Source of the DNA: UBA6244 sp963676875
GTDB taxonomy: Bacteria; Bacteroidota; Bacteroidia; Bacteroidales; F082
Assembly (NCBI GenBank): GCA_963676875.1
Contig: OY781436.1
Location: 744,001 to 808,000 of the forward strand
DNA length: 64,000 bases
Direction of reading: 5' to 3'
Shown: positions 53,263-63,272 of the stretch, one piece after another
Numbering within the stretch: position 1 is the stretch's first letter
Layout of the letters: the number at the start of each line of letters is the position of its first letter
Program-made: the position numbers and the translations under genes
Notes under the pieces: generated by a model
Seen by the model: the letters and a program-made list of their open reading frames with translations, nothing else
What the model was told of the DNA's origin: nothing
Database searches by the model: none

Positions 53263-53943
53263 CTAGTTGCTTTGGAAATTTTCGGCCAAAATTTGTCCGT
53301 CAAACAGCCTGATGATGCGATGGCTATACTCGGCATCGCGCTGGGAGTGGGTCACCATGATGACGGTGGTTCCCTTTTTGTTGAGGTCGCTGAGCAAGTT
53401 CATCACCTCTTCGCCATTGGCTGAATCGAGATTTCCGGTAGGCTCATCGGCCAAAATCAACTTGGGATTGGTCACCACGGCACGAGCCACGGCCACCCTT
53501 TGTTGCTGACCGCCCGAAAGCTGTCCGGGGAAGTGTTTTTTGCGGTGAAGAATCTGCATTTGCTCCAAAACTTCTTCCACACGTTGTTTACGTTCTTTGG
53601 CAGAAACGCCCAGATAGATCAGGGGCATCTCCACATTCTCGAATACGGTGAGCTCGTCAATCAGGTTAAAATTCTGAAAAACAAAGCCAATATTGCTTTT
53701 GCGGTGTCGTGCACGTTGCCGTTCGGAAGAGGATGTGAGGTCGTGATCGAGAAAAATATATTTTCCGTCAGTAGGGCTGTCGAGCAACCCAATGATGTTG
53801 AGCAGGGTGGATTTTCCACAACCACTGGGCCCCATAATGGCCACAAACTCGCCTTGTTTTATCTCAAAAGTAACTTGTTTGAGGGCAGTTGTTTCCACCT
53901 CTTCAGTTAAAAATATCCGGGTTAAATCTATTGCTTTAATCAT
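53263..53943 (-). CDS. MacB/LolD-like ABC transporter ATPase
   Basis: The 226-residue ATPase has Walker A GPSGCGKST (38-46), the Q-loop in FVFQNFNLI, the signature LSGGQQQRVA, Walker B LILADEP and the switch histidine in MVTHSQRDAE. It falls in the MacB/LolD/FtsE group that drives FtsX-type permeases. It lies between two permease genes and should power both as a heterodimeric pair. Confidence 0.94.
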   Translation of the reverse strand: MIKAIDLTRIFLTEEVETTALKQVTFEIKQGEFVAIMGPSGCGKSTLLNIIGLLDSPTDGKYIFLDHDLTSSSERQRARHRKSNIGFVFQNFNLIDELTVFENVEMPLIYLGVSAKERKQRVEEVLEQMQILHRKKHFPGQLSGGQQQRVAVARAVVTNPKLILADEPTGNLDSANGEEVMNLLSDLNKKGTTVIMVTHSQRDAEYSHRIIRLFDGQILAENFQSN

Positions 53944-53991
53944 GTTTCTAATTTTTAAATGTGACGTATAATATGCATTTATGTTACAAGT

Positions 53992-56400
53992 TTATTTATA
54001 TTTAATGGCATCGATGGGGTTGGCTCTCGACGCCATCAAAGCCCTGAAACCGGTGATCAACATGGCCAACACAAAGGCCGCCAGTCCCCCATACAAAAAG
54101 CTGGTCCACTGCATGGGCATGGCATAAGCAAAATAGGAAAGCCAATGGTCGATGAGCAGCCAGGTAAGAGGAAAAGAAATAAGCAACGAGATGGCTACCA
54201 AACGAATGAACTCAACGGACAGCAGTTTCACAATACTAAATTCAGAAGCGCCCATCACACGTCGTATGCCTATTTCACGGGTACGCTGGGCGGCCATAAA
54301 AGCCACCAGGCCATATAAACCCAATGCGGCAATAAAAACGATGATGAGGGTAAGCATGAGAGCAAGTATGCCCAGCACTTCCTCGTCGTGATACAACTTG
54401 GTTAATTCGTCATCGAACCACGAATACTCAAAGGGTCGTCCCTTTTCCCACAAATTCCATTTTCGCTCCACCAAATCCAATACCTCGGCATGGAAATTTG
54501 GATCCACCTTGATAGCCGCATATTTTAAAAACCACCTGACAGCACCGGGAGTTTCTTTGATATTCAGCACAAAAGGTCCGGCAGGCTGATGCAAGGAAGT
54601 GGCATTGAAGTTATTGAATACACCAATTACCCGCTCCTCACCCTGAAGCGACCTGAATTTTTTTCCCAGGGCTTCCCGGTTGGTTTTCCAACCCATGTGA
54701 TGTACCATGGCTTCGTTGATCAGGATGCCCTTTTCGGGATCGGTCTTCATGGTTTCATCGTAATCGCGTCCGGCTAACAACTTGATGTCGAAGGTTTTTA
54801 AAAAATCGTATCTGATCACCAACGCCGGATAAAACTGCCATTGATCTTCCGAAAAACCTTCGGGACGAAACTCATGGGTATTGTGTGCCACGCCCAGGAT
54901 GTCGTCCATGGCGGTAACACTTTTAATTTGTGGCGTTTGGAGCAATTCGCTTTTGAAGGATTCAAAATCGTTGGCAATGCGGGTACTGCTGATGGGTACC
55001 AGGAGTATATCTTTTTTGGAGAAACCGGTATCGGCTTTCTTCATGTATTCCAACTGGTTGAAAATGGTGAGTGTGATGATAATGAGCATCACTGAAACAG
55101 TGAATTGTACCACCACCAGAATTTTGCGTGCCGTCCCGCTTTTGGCTCCTTTGCTCAGTTTTCCGCGCAGAGAGTCGATGGGACTAAACGACGACAGAAA
55201 AAACGCGGGATAAATGCCGGCCAAAAATCCGGTAATCACCCCAATGGACATTACACCCAGTGCGTAAGCCGGATTCAACAGACGCACCAGCTGAATTTCC
55301 TTTCCTGACAACATATTGAAAGTAGGCAAGAACAGTTCGGTGAGCACCAGAGAAATAAGCAAAGCAAAAAGGGCCAGCAGCATCGACTCGGTTAAAAACT
55401 GTACAATCAACTGTTCGCGGCTGGCACCGAACACTTTTTTTACACCAATTTCGCGGGCGCGATGGGCAGAAGTGGCAGTGGCCAGGTTGAGGTAGTTGAT
55501 AATGGCGATGATCAGAAGGAAGAACGCAATTCCGCCAAGGATATAGAGATAACTTATCTGGCTGTTGGGTTCTATTTCGTAGTCGAGGGCCGATTTGAGG
55601 TGAATATCCAACAACGGTTGCAAGTACAACGACACATGGTCTTTCTCGGCATCATAAAAATACTTTTGAACAAAATTGGGGAAGTCAGCTTCCAGTTTTT
55701 GGGCTGTTCCGGGTTTCAACAGCACATAGGTCCAGCAGGGATTCCACACCCAGGTTTTGGGCAGGTGACCTCTGTAATACTTACGCAGACTCGAAATGGA
55801 GGCCATCATATCAAACCGGAAATGCGAATTTTTTGGGACATCCTCAATCACACCGGTTACTTTGAGGTCCATCATTTTTTCGAAACGAATGGTTTTGCCT
55901 ATGGCACTTTCATTGCCGAAATACCTTCGTGCGGTGGATCGGGTGATGACCACCGAATTTATTTCGTTGAGGGCGATATGCGGATCGCCGTTTACAAACG
56001 AATAATCAAAAATCCGGAAGAAAGAAGAGTCGGCAAAAAAGAACCCCCGTTCGTTGTAGCTTTGATCGCCGTATTCGATGAGGGTGCGGGGAACCTGTCG
56101 GTTGAAAACCCTTGTTACATTTTCAACAATTCCCGGATACTCTTCTTTGAGCACCCAGGCCACGGGAAAGGGACTGCTGGCCGAATTTTCGCCAACCCCC
56201 TCAAAATCATACACATTTACCACCCGATAAATATTTTCGGCCCGACTGTGATAGGTATCGTAGCTTACCTCATCCAGTATATACAACCAGATAATGATAA
56301 AACTGGCGATGCCAATGGCCAAACCCGAAACATTGATAAAGGCATAAAATTTATGCTTGATCAGGTTGCGCAGGGCTATTTTCAGGTAGTTGAACCACAT
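53992..56400 (-). CDS. MacB-like ABC transporter permease (first of two)
   Basis: The 802-residue protein begins MWFNYLKIALRNLIKHKFYA, helix at about 20-42, periplasmic domain, then helices around ATSAHRAREIGVKKVFGASR and, in the second FtsX unit, MAAQRTREIGIRRVMGASEF. I prefer the ATG at 56400; the frame is open back to 56493 but that extension overlaps the 87-codon gene. It is related to, but clearly diverged from, the permease at 50821-53247. Confidence 0.9.
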   Translation of the reverse strand: MWFNYLKIALRNLIKHKFYAFINVSGLAIGIASFIIIWLYILDEVSYDTYHSRAENIYRVVNVYDFEGVGENSASSPFPVAWVLKEEYPGIVENVTRVFNRQVPRTLIEYGDQSYNERGFFFADSSFFRIFDYSFVNGDPHIALNEINSVVITRSTARRYFGNESAIGKTIRFEKMMDLKVTGVIEDVPKNSHFRFDMMASISSLRKYYRGHLPKTWVWNPCWTYVLLKPGTAQKLEADFPNFVQKYFYDAEKDHVSLYLQPLLDIHLKSALDYEIEPNSQISYLYILGGIAFFLLIIAIINYLNLATATSAHRAREIGVKKVFGASREQLIVQFLTESMLLALFALLISLVLTELFLPTFNMLSGKEIQLVRLLNPAYALGVMSIGVITGFLAGIYPAFFLSSFSPIDSLRGKLSKGAKSGTARKILVVVQFTVSVMLIIITLTIFNQLEYMKKADTGFSKKDILLVPISSTRIANDFESFKSELLQTPQIKSVTAMDDILGVAHNTHEFRPEGFSEDQWQFYPALVIRYDFLKTFDIKLLAGRDYDETMKTDPEKGILINEAMVHHMGWKTNREALGKKFRSLQGEERVIGVFNNFNATSLHQPAGPFVLNIKETPGAVRWFLKYAAIKVDPNFHAEVLDLVERKWNLWEKGRPFEYSWFDDELTKLYHDEEVLGILALMLTLIIVFIAALGLYGLVAFMAAQRTREIGIRRVMGASEFSIVKLLSVEFIRLVAISLLISFPLTWLLIDHWLSYFAYAMPMQWTSFLYGGLAAFVLAMLITGFRALMASRANPIDAIKYK

Positions 56401-56411
56401 GGCAAATTGGT

Positions 56412-56675
56412 TTATTCGTTGGGGTTTACATGGCGACGAAACATGAGCGGGATTTCGGTTTTGGTAGGGGCACCAATTTCCACCAACTCCCAATCTTTGT
56501 CATAGTCGTTAATTTTGTGGCGTAACACCGTAACACGGTCCTGTTCGGAGCTTCCCTCCCAACTAAGGAGTTCAACCCGATACTGCAGGGTTTTCTTTTT
56601 CCCGTTGATGCGTACATCAATTTCCACGTTTTGTTCCTTATCGATATCCGGAATTAAAATGACGATCTCTCTCAT
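56412..56675 (-). CDS. small unknown protein in the export operon
   Basis: I do not recognise this 87-residue protein. It has no signal peptide or membrane helix and starts MREIVILIPDIDKEQNVEID, with a second part ELLSWEGSSEQDRVTVLRHK. It looks cytoplasmic and mainly beta. It lies 5 bp after the adaptor gene and 11 bp before the first permease gene, so it is almost certainly translated from the operon mRNA. A role in assembly or regulation of the transporter is possible but unproven. Confidence 0.7.
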   Translation of the reverse strand: MREIVILIPDIDKEQNVEIDVRINGKKKTLQYRVELLSWEGSSEQDRVTVLRHKINDYDKDWELVEIGAPTKTEIPLMFRRHVNPNE

Positions 56676-56680
56676 GGCGG

Positions 56681-57934
56681 CTATTTAAAAATGAGTTTTT
56701 CCTTATCCTTGTATCCGTCGTAGCGCGATATAATTACTTTTTCGCCGGCAGACAAACCATCAGTTACCTCGTAATTGTTGGTATTTTGGCGGTTTATTTT
56801 GATGGGACGACGCACGGCAAACTGCCCAGAAGGATCCACCACGAAAATCCAATTGCCACCGGTTTCCTGAAAAAACCCTCCCCTTTTCACCACGAGGGCT
56901 TCGGTTTCGCTGCTGAATTTCAGCTTTACCTGCAAGGTTTGTCCGCGTTTGATGCCCTTGGGAGCCACATCATCCTTGAAAAACAGATCGATACGGAACG
57001 AACCATTGGTGACATCGGTATAAATCTTGTCCACGTAGAGGTCGTAAGTGATGCCACCATAATCGAACGCCGCTTCCTGTCCGATGAAAACCCTCGAAAT
57101 ATAACGTTCATCAATCTGCGCTTCCAAACGGAAATCGTCGGGAATATCTATTTGACCCAAATGTACCCCTGCCGATTTGGTTTCACCAATTTTGAGGTTA
57201 AAACTCGAAAGCTTTCCGGTGGCGGGAGCCTTCACATAGGCATTTTCCATGTTTTTGCGCAGGAGGCGAATGTTGTCGTTCATGCGTTTGAGTGAGGCCT
57301 CAATGTCCAGTTTTTGAGCTTCGCGCGAAATGGAATCCAGCCGTTGCAGTTTGATGGAAATATTTAATTGCTTTGTAGTAAAAGTAGCTTCACGTTCGGC
57401 ATCTTCAAATTCCTTTTCGGAGATCACGCCTTGATCGTGCAATTGTACCTTGCGCTGAAACTCCCTTTGTGCTGCATCGATTTGATATTCAAGCTGCACG
57501 ATTTCTTTCTGACGTAGATATTTATTTTGCTCCAGTGAAAGGCGGGTATTCTGGAGGTTGTTGATTTCGGCCAACATACGGGTTTCCTGTTCCATGTAGC
57601 TCAATTCCATAGAGGTATTGAGCAGTTTCAGCAGGGTATCGCCCGCTTCCACCATATCGCCATCTTCGGCATACAAGGCCTCCACCACACCCCCCTGAAT
57701 GGCATCGATGTAGTAAGTTACTTTTGGAAACACCACCCCATCCACCGGAATAAATTCCTGAAACTTGCTTTCCATCACCGTGGCGATGGTTACCTCGTTG
57801 CGGTCGATATAGAGTTTTGCCGATTTATCGCGAAAGAAAATCAGATAAACAACCAACACCATAAAAGCAGTAGCCAGGGCCAGATAAGTTATCTTTTTAG
57901 GTGTCCATTTTTTCTTTTCAATGATCCGATCCAT
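56681..57934 (-). CDS. HlyD/MacA-family periplasmic adaptor
   Basis: The 417-residue membrane-fusion protein has an N-terminal anchor helix (YLALATAFMVLVVYLIFF, about 18-36), a lipoyl half-motif (GGVVEALYAEDGDMVEAGDT), a long alpha-hairpin (about 105-230, LSYMEQETRMLAEINNLQNT onward), a second lipoyl half (AYVKAPATGKLSSFNLKIGE) and a beta-barrel/membrane-proximal region. It should link the inner-membrane ABC pump to an outer-membrane channel; no TolC-like gene is in the window. It leads the operon and has a GTTAAC palindrome just upstream. Confidence 0.92.
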   Translation of the reverse strand: MDRIIEKKKWTPKKITYLALATAFMVLVVYLIFFRDKSAKLYIDRNEVTIATVMESKFQEFIPVDGVVFPKVTYYIDAIQGGVVEALYAEDGDMVEAGDTLLKLLNTSMELSYMEQETRMLAEINNLQNTRLSLEQNKYLRQKEIVQLEYQIDAAQREFQRKVQLHDQGVISEKEFEDAEREATFTTKQLNISIKLQRLDSISREAQKLDIEASLKRMNDNIRLLRKNMENAYVKAPATGKLSSFNLKIGETKSAGVHLGQIDIPDDFRLEAQIDERYISRVFIGQEAAFDYGGITYDLYVDKIYTDVTNGSFRIDLFFKDDVAPKGIKRGQTLQVKLKFSSETEALVVKRGGFFQETGGNWIFVVDPSGQFAVRRPIKINRQNTNNYEVTDGLSAGEKVIISRYDGYKDKEKLIFK

Positions 57935-57947
57935 GAAATTAGTTTTT

Positions 57948-57963
57948 GTTAACGTATGTTAAC
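57948..57963. promoter_or_regulatory. candidate operator of the export operon
   Basis: GTTAACGTATGTTAAC, a 16-bp near-palindrome, lies 14 bp upstream of the adaptor start codon. Its position suits a repressor; no regulator gene is adjacent. Confidence 0.45.
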
Positions 57964-58122
57964 TAAAGGTGTGCCATGATAACCAAACGTCTTAATCACA
58001 GAATATTACAGGTATCGAACAACAACCTAACGCCCTAAGATGCACGAAATCGAACACTTTCTTGTACAGATGCGAACAGGATGGATTTTTGGGGAGGAAG
58101 GATTATAAAACATTGACGGGAA

Positions 58123-58986
58123 TCACCCCAACTCAAACGTAGTCACGCCAAACACATGATTGATATCCACCACCGGTGGTCGACCGTGGTACATGCGGGC
58201 GGTTTCAAACATCATCTTCATCCTGAATCGTTGGGCTAGTCGTTGGGCACCTGAGTTGGGTTCGGGAATATCCAGAAAAACGGGTTCCCCTTCGGGAGGA
58301 AAGGCCATGAACGCGTCCATGAGCACATTGGCCACGTGTTCGCTTTCGGCAAACAAGGGCCCTATTTTATATCCCACGCGGCATTTTCTAATCATTCCAT
58401 AACCCGCTATCTGATTGTTTTGCATGTAAACCAGGGCTTTACTCTCGGGTTGGGTGAGCCAACAACGTAAAAATGCTTCGCGCAAAGCAGGAAAATATTT
58501 GCGGTCGTAACGGCTTATTTCGGTCATAGGTATTTGGGATGCTTCCATCAAATTGGGATCGTGTGGGGAGATGCCCACGGCTTTTCCCTCCATACGCATG
58601 TTGCGGTAAGCGAACCGGTATCCCGACTTCATGTAGTTGGGCTGTTGTTCAACTACCCCATCCATGCCGGCCACCCTGCCGTGAAGCGAATCATGTCCGG
58701 CTTTCCATATCTCGTAGCCATACCCTTTGCCACGAAATTCGGGATCCACCATGTAAAAACCCATAAACCCGAAATGATTTTCGTATTTCACTGCCGATTT
58801 ACAGGCAATCATTTTTCCATCCAGTTCACCAATAAAAAATCCGGTGGGATCGGCCTGATAAAAGCAAGCGGCATCGTAAAGTCCCGGATTCCAGCCTTCA
58901 CGGGCAGCCCAATCAACAGCCAACGATACTTCATGGGCCGTCATTTGTCTAATAACGTATTTTTTTTGTGTCATGGCTTTCGTCAT
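58123..58986 (-). CDS. GNAT-family N-acetyltransferase with C-terminal second domain
   Basis: The 287-residue protein has an N-terminal GNAT domain (about 10-130) with the acetyl-CoA motif VDPEFRGKGYGYEIW, and a C-terminal domain (about 150-280; GYGMIRKCRVGYKIGPLFAE, VFLDIPEPNSGAQRLAQRF) like those of DUF1248/Acetyltransf_18 proteins. The acceptor is unknown. An in-frame ATG four codons in (MTQKKYVIRQ, 58974) may be the real start. It stands alone. Confidence 0.87.
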   Translation of the reverse strand: MTKAMTQKKYVIRQMTAHEVSLAVDWAAREGWNPGLYDAACFYQADPTGFFIGELDGKMIACKSAVKYENHFGFMGFYMVDPEFRGKGYGYEIWKAGHDSLHGRVAGMDGVVEQQPNYMKSGYRFAYRNMRMEGKAVGISPHDPNLMEASQIPMTEISRYDRKYFPALREAFLRCWLTQPESKALVYMQNNQIAGYGMIRKCRVGYKIGPLFAESEHVANVLMDAFMAFPPEGEPVFLDIPEPNSGAQRLAQRFRMKMMFETARMYHGRPPVVDINHVFGVTTFELG

Positions 58987-59067
58987 TTGTGTTCAAAAAT
59001 AGATAATATCATGAGATGGTGTAAACTCCACGGCTCGGTTCAGGCAATGAATTATCAATAAAAAGTC

Positions 59068-59075
59068 TATATTTG
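59068..59075 (+). promoter_or_regulatory. candidate -7 box for the DUF5020 gene
   Basis: TATATTTG lies 19 bp before the start codon. Confidence 0.45.
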
Positions 59076-59094
59076 AATAGAAATCGCCCAACAC

Positions 59095-59793
59095 ATGAAA
59101 AAATTTAGACCTGTTGTCTTTACAGGAGCTTTGGTTGTCTTCAGCTTTTTTGTTGGCTTCCATTCATTGGCACAAAACATCCAATTGCATTACGATTTTG
59201 GCAAGGCCTACGATCACGGCCAACGTATTGAGCGAAAGTATTTTACTTCGACACTGGAAATTTTTAAAATCGACAGCCTGGGCTCCACTTTCTGCTTCGT
59301 GGACGTGGACTTCGACAAAGGTAATGGTGGGGCTTCGTTGGCATATTTTGAGCTGGCACGTAAGTTTACCCTGAACAAAAAAAATGGGCTGGGATGGCAA
59401 TTGGAATTCAATGACGGCACACCGGACTACATCATACAGGCTTGGATTACAGGCCTTTGCTATCCGGTTCGCTTGGGGAAATTTACCCTGAACACTTCCC
59501 TACTCTACCGTGCCAACCGCAAAGCACAAGGCCCCGATGGCCAGATAACCTTGAGTTGGCATCATTTCCTGTGGCACGACAAAATATTCCTCAACGGATT
59601 TGTGGATTTGTGGTCGCAAGACAACCAGGCAGGATCCGGAAAACAGTTGGTACTGCTTGCCGAACCTCAGTTTTGGTATGTAATCTCGCCTCACTTTAAC
59701 GCAGGAAGTGAGATCGAAATCAGTCATAACTTTTTCACCTTCGATGGCGACGTGGAGGTGATGCCCACCATAGCTGTCAGGTGGGTTTTGTAG
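59095..59793 (+). CDS. DUF5020 outer-membrane barrel protein
   Basis: The 232-residue protein has a signal peptide cut after SLA (about residue 26) before QNIQLHYDFGKAYDHG. Alternating hydrophobic strands and a terminal aromatic-rich strand (MPTIAVRWVL) fit a small beta-barrel. The order of motifs (YDFGK, STFCFVDVDF, YFELARKFTL) is that of DUF5020, a Bacteroidota family possibly related to Tsx-like nucleoside channels. The substrate is unknown. Confidence 0.82.
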   Translation: MKKFRPVVFTGALVVFSFFVGFHSLAQNIQLHYDFGKAYDHGQRIERKYFTSTLEIFKIDSLGSTFCFVDVDFDKGNGGASLAYFELARKFTLNKKNGLGWQLEFNDGTPDYIIQAWITGLCYPVRLGKFTLNTSLLYRANRKAQGPDGQITLSWHHFLWHDKIFLNGFVDLWSQDNQAGSGKQLVLLAEPQFWYVISPHFNAGSEIEISHNFFTFDGDVEVMPTIAVRWVL

Positions 59794-60168
59794 CAACGAC
59801 AAGGAGTTGGTCATGCGCTTTAGCTAAAATATTGACAACGCACCCATCGCTTTCAGGTTAAAACATAAAAATTCACTAATAACTGAGTAAAATAAAAGAA
59901 AGGTGTTGTTTTTCTATTAAGAGAAGATATCAAACAAAATTATTTAGCCTATTTTGAAGAAATACAAAGATCGAAAAATATTGTTGCCGTTAAGCAATTG
60001 AGTTATCATATTGCGCACAAAGATATGCGGATAAAAATGATTCAAGTTTTTGATCTGGCTAATAGTACTCCTCCCCAATAGTAGTTTCATGCCCTACCAC
60101 TGAACCCCCACCGAGCAAAAACGGGTCTTTACAAATCACCACTCCCTATTGGAAAACAAACCCAACAA
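59794..60168. other. intergenic region with a possible gene remnant
   Basis: On the plus strand (about 59912-60080) an open stretch with no start codon reads VVFLLREDIKQNYLAYFEEI and continues to a stop after NSTPPQ. Its composition looks protein-like. It could be a decayed fragment; I do not recognise its family. Confidence 0.35.
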
Positions 60169-62856
60169 CTATTTCAACCGGTAATTGTACAATGTATTGC
60201 CGGCAGCCGATATGAGGTTGATCTTGCGGTCGTTGCCCAAACTGCCTACGGTAAAGGGCGTTTCGCCCACTAAACCGGTACTGATGATGGTATTTCCCTT
60301 GCTGTCAAATAAATAGATGGTTTTTTCGGTGTTGGCCACCACGCCCATCACTTTCTCCTTGCGGCTCAGACTAAAAAATTCGGGCTTTAGCGTGATTTCG
60401 GTATTGAAGGTATATTGAAACAACACCTTTTTAAACCTGTCGAAAACCTTGAGTTCGCGTCCGTCAACATAAATAAAGTCCATGATTCCGTCGCCATTAA
60501 AATCCTCGTAAAGGAAAAAGTGATCCGGACTGAAGTTGCCGAAGTCGGTGGTTTTTATTCTTCCCGAAGCCGAGATATATACCAGTTTTCCCTCTGTATT
60601 GGTGGTAATGATAATACCCTTGGAATTGGTTCGGTTGATGTAGTATGACGAATTTCGGGCTTTGGTAAATTTTCCACCCACGGAAATACGTTCCTTCCCC
60701 CGACGATCTACAATTTTTGCCTTCCCGTCGATATCGGTGATGATGATGTAGTCTTTGCCATTGATCACCAACCGCGAAACAGGCTCATTCACAATGTTCT
60801 GCATATGGGGGTTGTTCCATCCATCCACTTCACGGCCATCCACACCGAAGTTATTGACGGTTTTATCCGCCTGCGCCACCAGTACCCGATAATCGCGGTG
60901 ACCGGAATAGTCGAACACACTGATGGGGTTGGTAGCTTCCAAATGTAATTTCTTGGGATAGGAAGCCACAGAATGTCCTTCAATATCAAGCAAATAAATA
61001 TGCGACCGCGTATTGAAAAGGTATTGTACTTTGCCATTTTTATAATAATCCACCTCATAAATATTACCAAAGGGCATCCCCGAAAGTCTTTGTCTCCAAA
61101 GGATTTTCCCATCCGAATTAATCAAATATACCGCAGGAGAATCATCAAACACCAAAATGTTTTGATCATCATCGCGGTGGTTGTTCACCAGAATAGGCTT
61201 GTTGATGATGTTATTGTCGAGATTCACCTTCCACATGGCCAGATTTTCCTCGCGGACTTCCGTAGCTTGCTTGAGGTAAAAGTTGGTAAACGAAAAAGGA
61301 GTTCCGTTGGCAAACTGAAACGAGATGCCTTGAATCTGGCTGACGGATGATTCCAGTATCTGCAACTTTCTGGAAGTAAATTCGTTGACGTAGTCGGTGG
61401 AACGCCCCATCAGGTCGCCGGGTTTAAAATAAAGCAGCACATTGGATTGGGTGGCCAGATTATCTGAAAAAGCCTTGAAATTATCGTTCAGGTCGATGGT
61501 TTTTCCGGTTTCGTAATACCTCAGCAGGTTGATGAGTGCCGACTCGCTTTCGGCAAACACCACGTAATCGTCCACCAGGGTAAAATAATTCTTGTCGAAT
61601 GAAGGAAAAACCGATCCAAACAGGTCGGCAAGAAAAGTCTTCCCCACGATACAATTGATTACATGGTTGTTATAATTATTCACCTTGGTCTTACCTGTGT
61701 TTTCGGCAATCCGCCGAAGATAGGCCGCCATTTTGGTTTTATCGGAAGTATGAAGCAACACCCACGAACTTCCGTTGTAGCTCCCCGAAGTTTCGGCATT
61801 GGACACCAACGCCACTTGGGTTCCCACCACGGAAATGAGTTTTTCCATCTCGAAATTGTACCTGACATTCAGGTTGGCAAGTTCCGTTGCGGAATGGTGA
61901 TTGGCAAACCACGAATTAAAGTCAGAAAAACCCAGACTTAGTATGAGATTGGCATTGAAGGGTGTCAGGTAGAAAAAATCTGTTGTAACCGGTTGCTGAC
62001 CTGAAAACCCCTCCAAAAATGAACCCTTGGGCGAGGAGGTGAAACCTGCCAACAACAACTCGTCTTGTTTGATCATCAAATCGGTTTCGGTCCAGTCGGC
62101 AAACTCGGCCAATTGCAACACCTTTTCCGACACTTTAGTCCCGGAAACAGAGGCCAGCCAAGGAGCCAATTGCTTATATTGCAGGTAGATTCGTCCATCC
62201 ACATGTTTTCCTGTGGTGGCTTTAAATTGCTGCCATTGGGGATTTTTGGTAAAATGATCCGACCCAGACTTCCCGCTTTCGATGGCTTGTGTTAGTAATT
62301 GCTGACTGGCAGTATATAGCAGGTTGCCTTCAAAATAACCAAGATAACGCACCTCCTCTTCAGGACCGCTGATGATTTTCAAAACGGTTTTTCCGGCGAT
62401 TTCTGTTTCAAGCAAGGCAAAGCTGCTTCCCAATTGCTGGCCCAGATAAAATTGCAGTTCGGTCAGGTCGATGTACGTCCCTGGTGAACTAACCACCAAC
62501 ATATTGGCTTTCAATTCAATGGAATCGAACACCCAGGCCACCAGCATGGGTCGTTCGAGCAACCCAACCAGCGCGGCAGGCGCCTCCACCATGAGTGAGT
62601 CCAAAAAAACCTTTGAAGCAACCAAATCCTGAATTTCGGCCACAGTTTGCAGGGAAGTGCCAATATCGTTATCCTCCTGAAAACGGTTGAATGCCGTTTC
62701 GGGATGATCCATCTCAACCACCACGGCCACATTCATAGGGACAAACATCCATGGGTCGCCGTCCACCGACCGCACCACATCGCGAAAATAATAGAGCGCG
62801 GCAGCCAGTGCAATCAACAATACTACGAAAATGGATATGATATCTTTCTTTGACAT
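60169..62856 (-). CDS. membrane-anchored DUF3352-like protein with C-terminal propeller-like domain
   Basis: The 895-residue protein has an N-terminal anchor helix (IISIFVVLLIALAAALYYF, about 6-24). A DUF3352-like periplasmic region (about 35-540) follows, with repeated motifs such as HVDGRIYLQYKQLAPWL. The last 330 residues hold WD/PQQ-like blades (SPAVYLINSDGKILWRQRLS, HIYLLDIEGHSVASYPKKLH, YEDFNGDGIMDFIYVDGREL with a calcium-type DxNxDG). The function is unknown; a scaffold or sensor outside the inner membrane is likely. It stands alone. Confidence 0.72.
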   Translation of the reverse strand: MSKKDIISIFVVLLIALAAALYYFRDVVRSVDGDPWMFVPMNVAVVVEMDHPETAFNRFQEDNDIGTSLQTVAEIQDLVASKVFLDSLMVEAPAALVGLLERPMLVAWVFDSIELKANMLVVSSPGTYIDLTELQFYLGQQLGSSFALLETEIAGKTVLKIISGPEEEVRYLGYFEGNLLYTASQQLLTQAIESGKSGSDHFTKNPQWQQFKATTGKHVDGRIYLQYKQLAPWLASVSGTKVSEKVLQLAEFADWTETDLMIKQDELLLAGFTSSPKGSFLEGFSGQQPVTTDFFYLTPFNANLILSLGFSDFNSWFANHHSATELANLNVRYNFEMEKLISVVGTQVALVSNAETSGSYNGSSWVLLHTSDKTKMAAYLRRIAENTGKTKVNNYNNHVINCIVGKTFLADLFGSVFPSFDKNYFTLVDDYVVFAESESALINLLRYYETGKTIDLNDNFKAFSDNLATQSNVLLYFKPGDLMGRSTDYVNEFTSRKLQILESSVSQIQGISFQFANGTPFSFTNFYLKQATEVREENLAMWKVNLDNNIINKPILVNNHRDDDQNILVFDDSPAVYLINSDGKILWRQRLSGMPFGNIYEVDYYKNGKVQYLFNTRSHIYLLDIEGHSVASYPKKLHLEATNPISVFDYSGHRDYRVLVAQADKTVNNFGVDGREVDGWNNPHMQNIVNEPVSRLVINGKDYIIITDIDGKAKIVDRRGKERISVGGKFTKARNSSYYINRTNSKGIIITTNTEGKLVYISASGRIKTTDFGNFSPDHFFLYEDFNGDGIMDFIYVDGRELKVFDRFKKVLFQYTFNTEITLKPEFFSLSRKEKVMGVVANTEKTIYLFDSKGNTIISTGLVGETPFTVGSLGNDRKINLISAAGNTLYNYRLK

Positions 62857-63272
62857 GGTCGGATGATGATGTTTTTGTCAAAATTAACCCAAAAAATTGG
62901 AGCTTCCTCCATTTACCATAAGAAGAACTAACAAAAAACTGTTAACAGATTACCAAAAAGACTGCGAATCAGAATGAATAGCATAAGCGCGACATCTTGC
63001 TTCCCTGGAGGCAAATGATGTAAAAACACCTTCTAAAAGTAGTTCGTTCCTTACATTTCTTGTCAACCGCACACCAAGAACACCAAGTCCGTGCATCTCC
63101 GTATAAATACGCTGTGTACCTCCGTGCAACAAATCAGTGGAACTACGTTAAAAATGTGGGGTTTGCACAGTCCGAATTGTTTGGAAGCTTTTTCGCGTAG
63201 ACTTAAAATCACCATCCTGTCGGAAACAAAAAACCAAATGGTTAAAGACGGTCACTTATACAAAGGTTGCCC
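62857..63272. other. intergenic region with decayed repeat
   Basis: No gene is apparent. CTGTTAACAG (palindrome, about 62939-62948) lies just upstream of the DUF3352-like gene. CCGTGCATCTCCGTATAAAT and CCTCCGTGCAAC at about 63090-63130 belong to a CTCCGTG-type short repeat seen beside accessory genes in this phylum. Confidence 0.45.
63089..63131. repeat. CTCCGTG-type short repeat
   Basis: Units GTCCGTGCATCTCCGTA and GTACCTCCGTGCAAC repeat a 7-11-base motif. It has no clear partner copy in this window. Confidence 0.45.
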
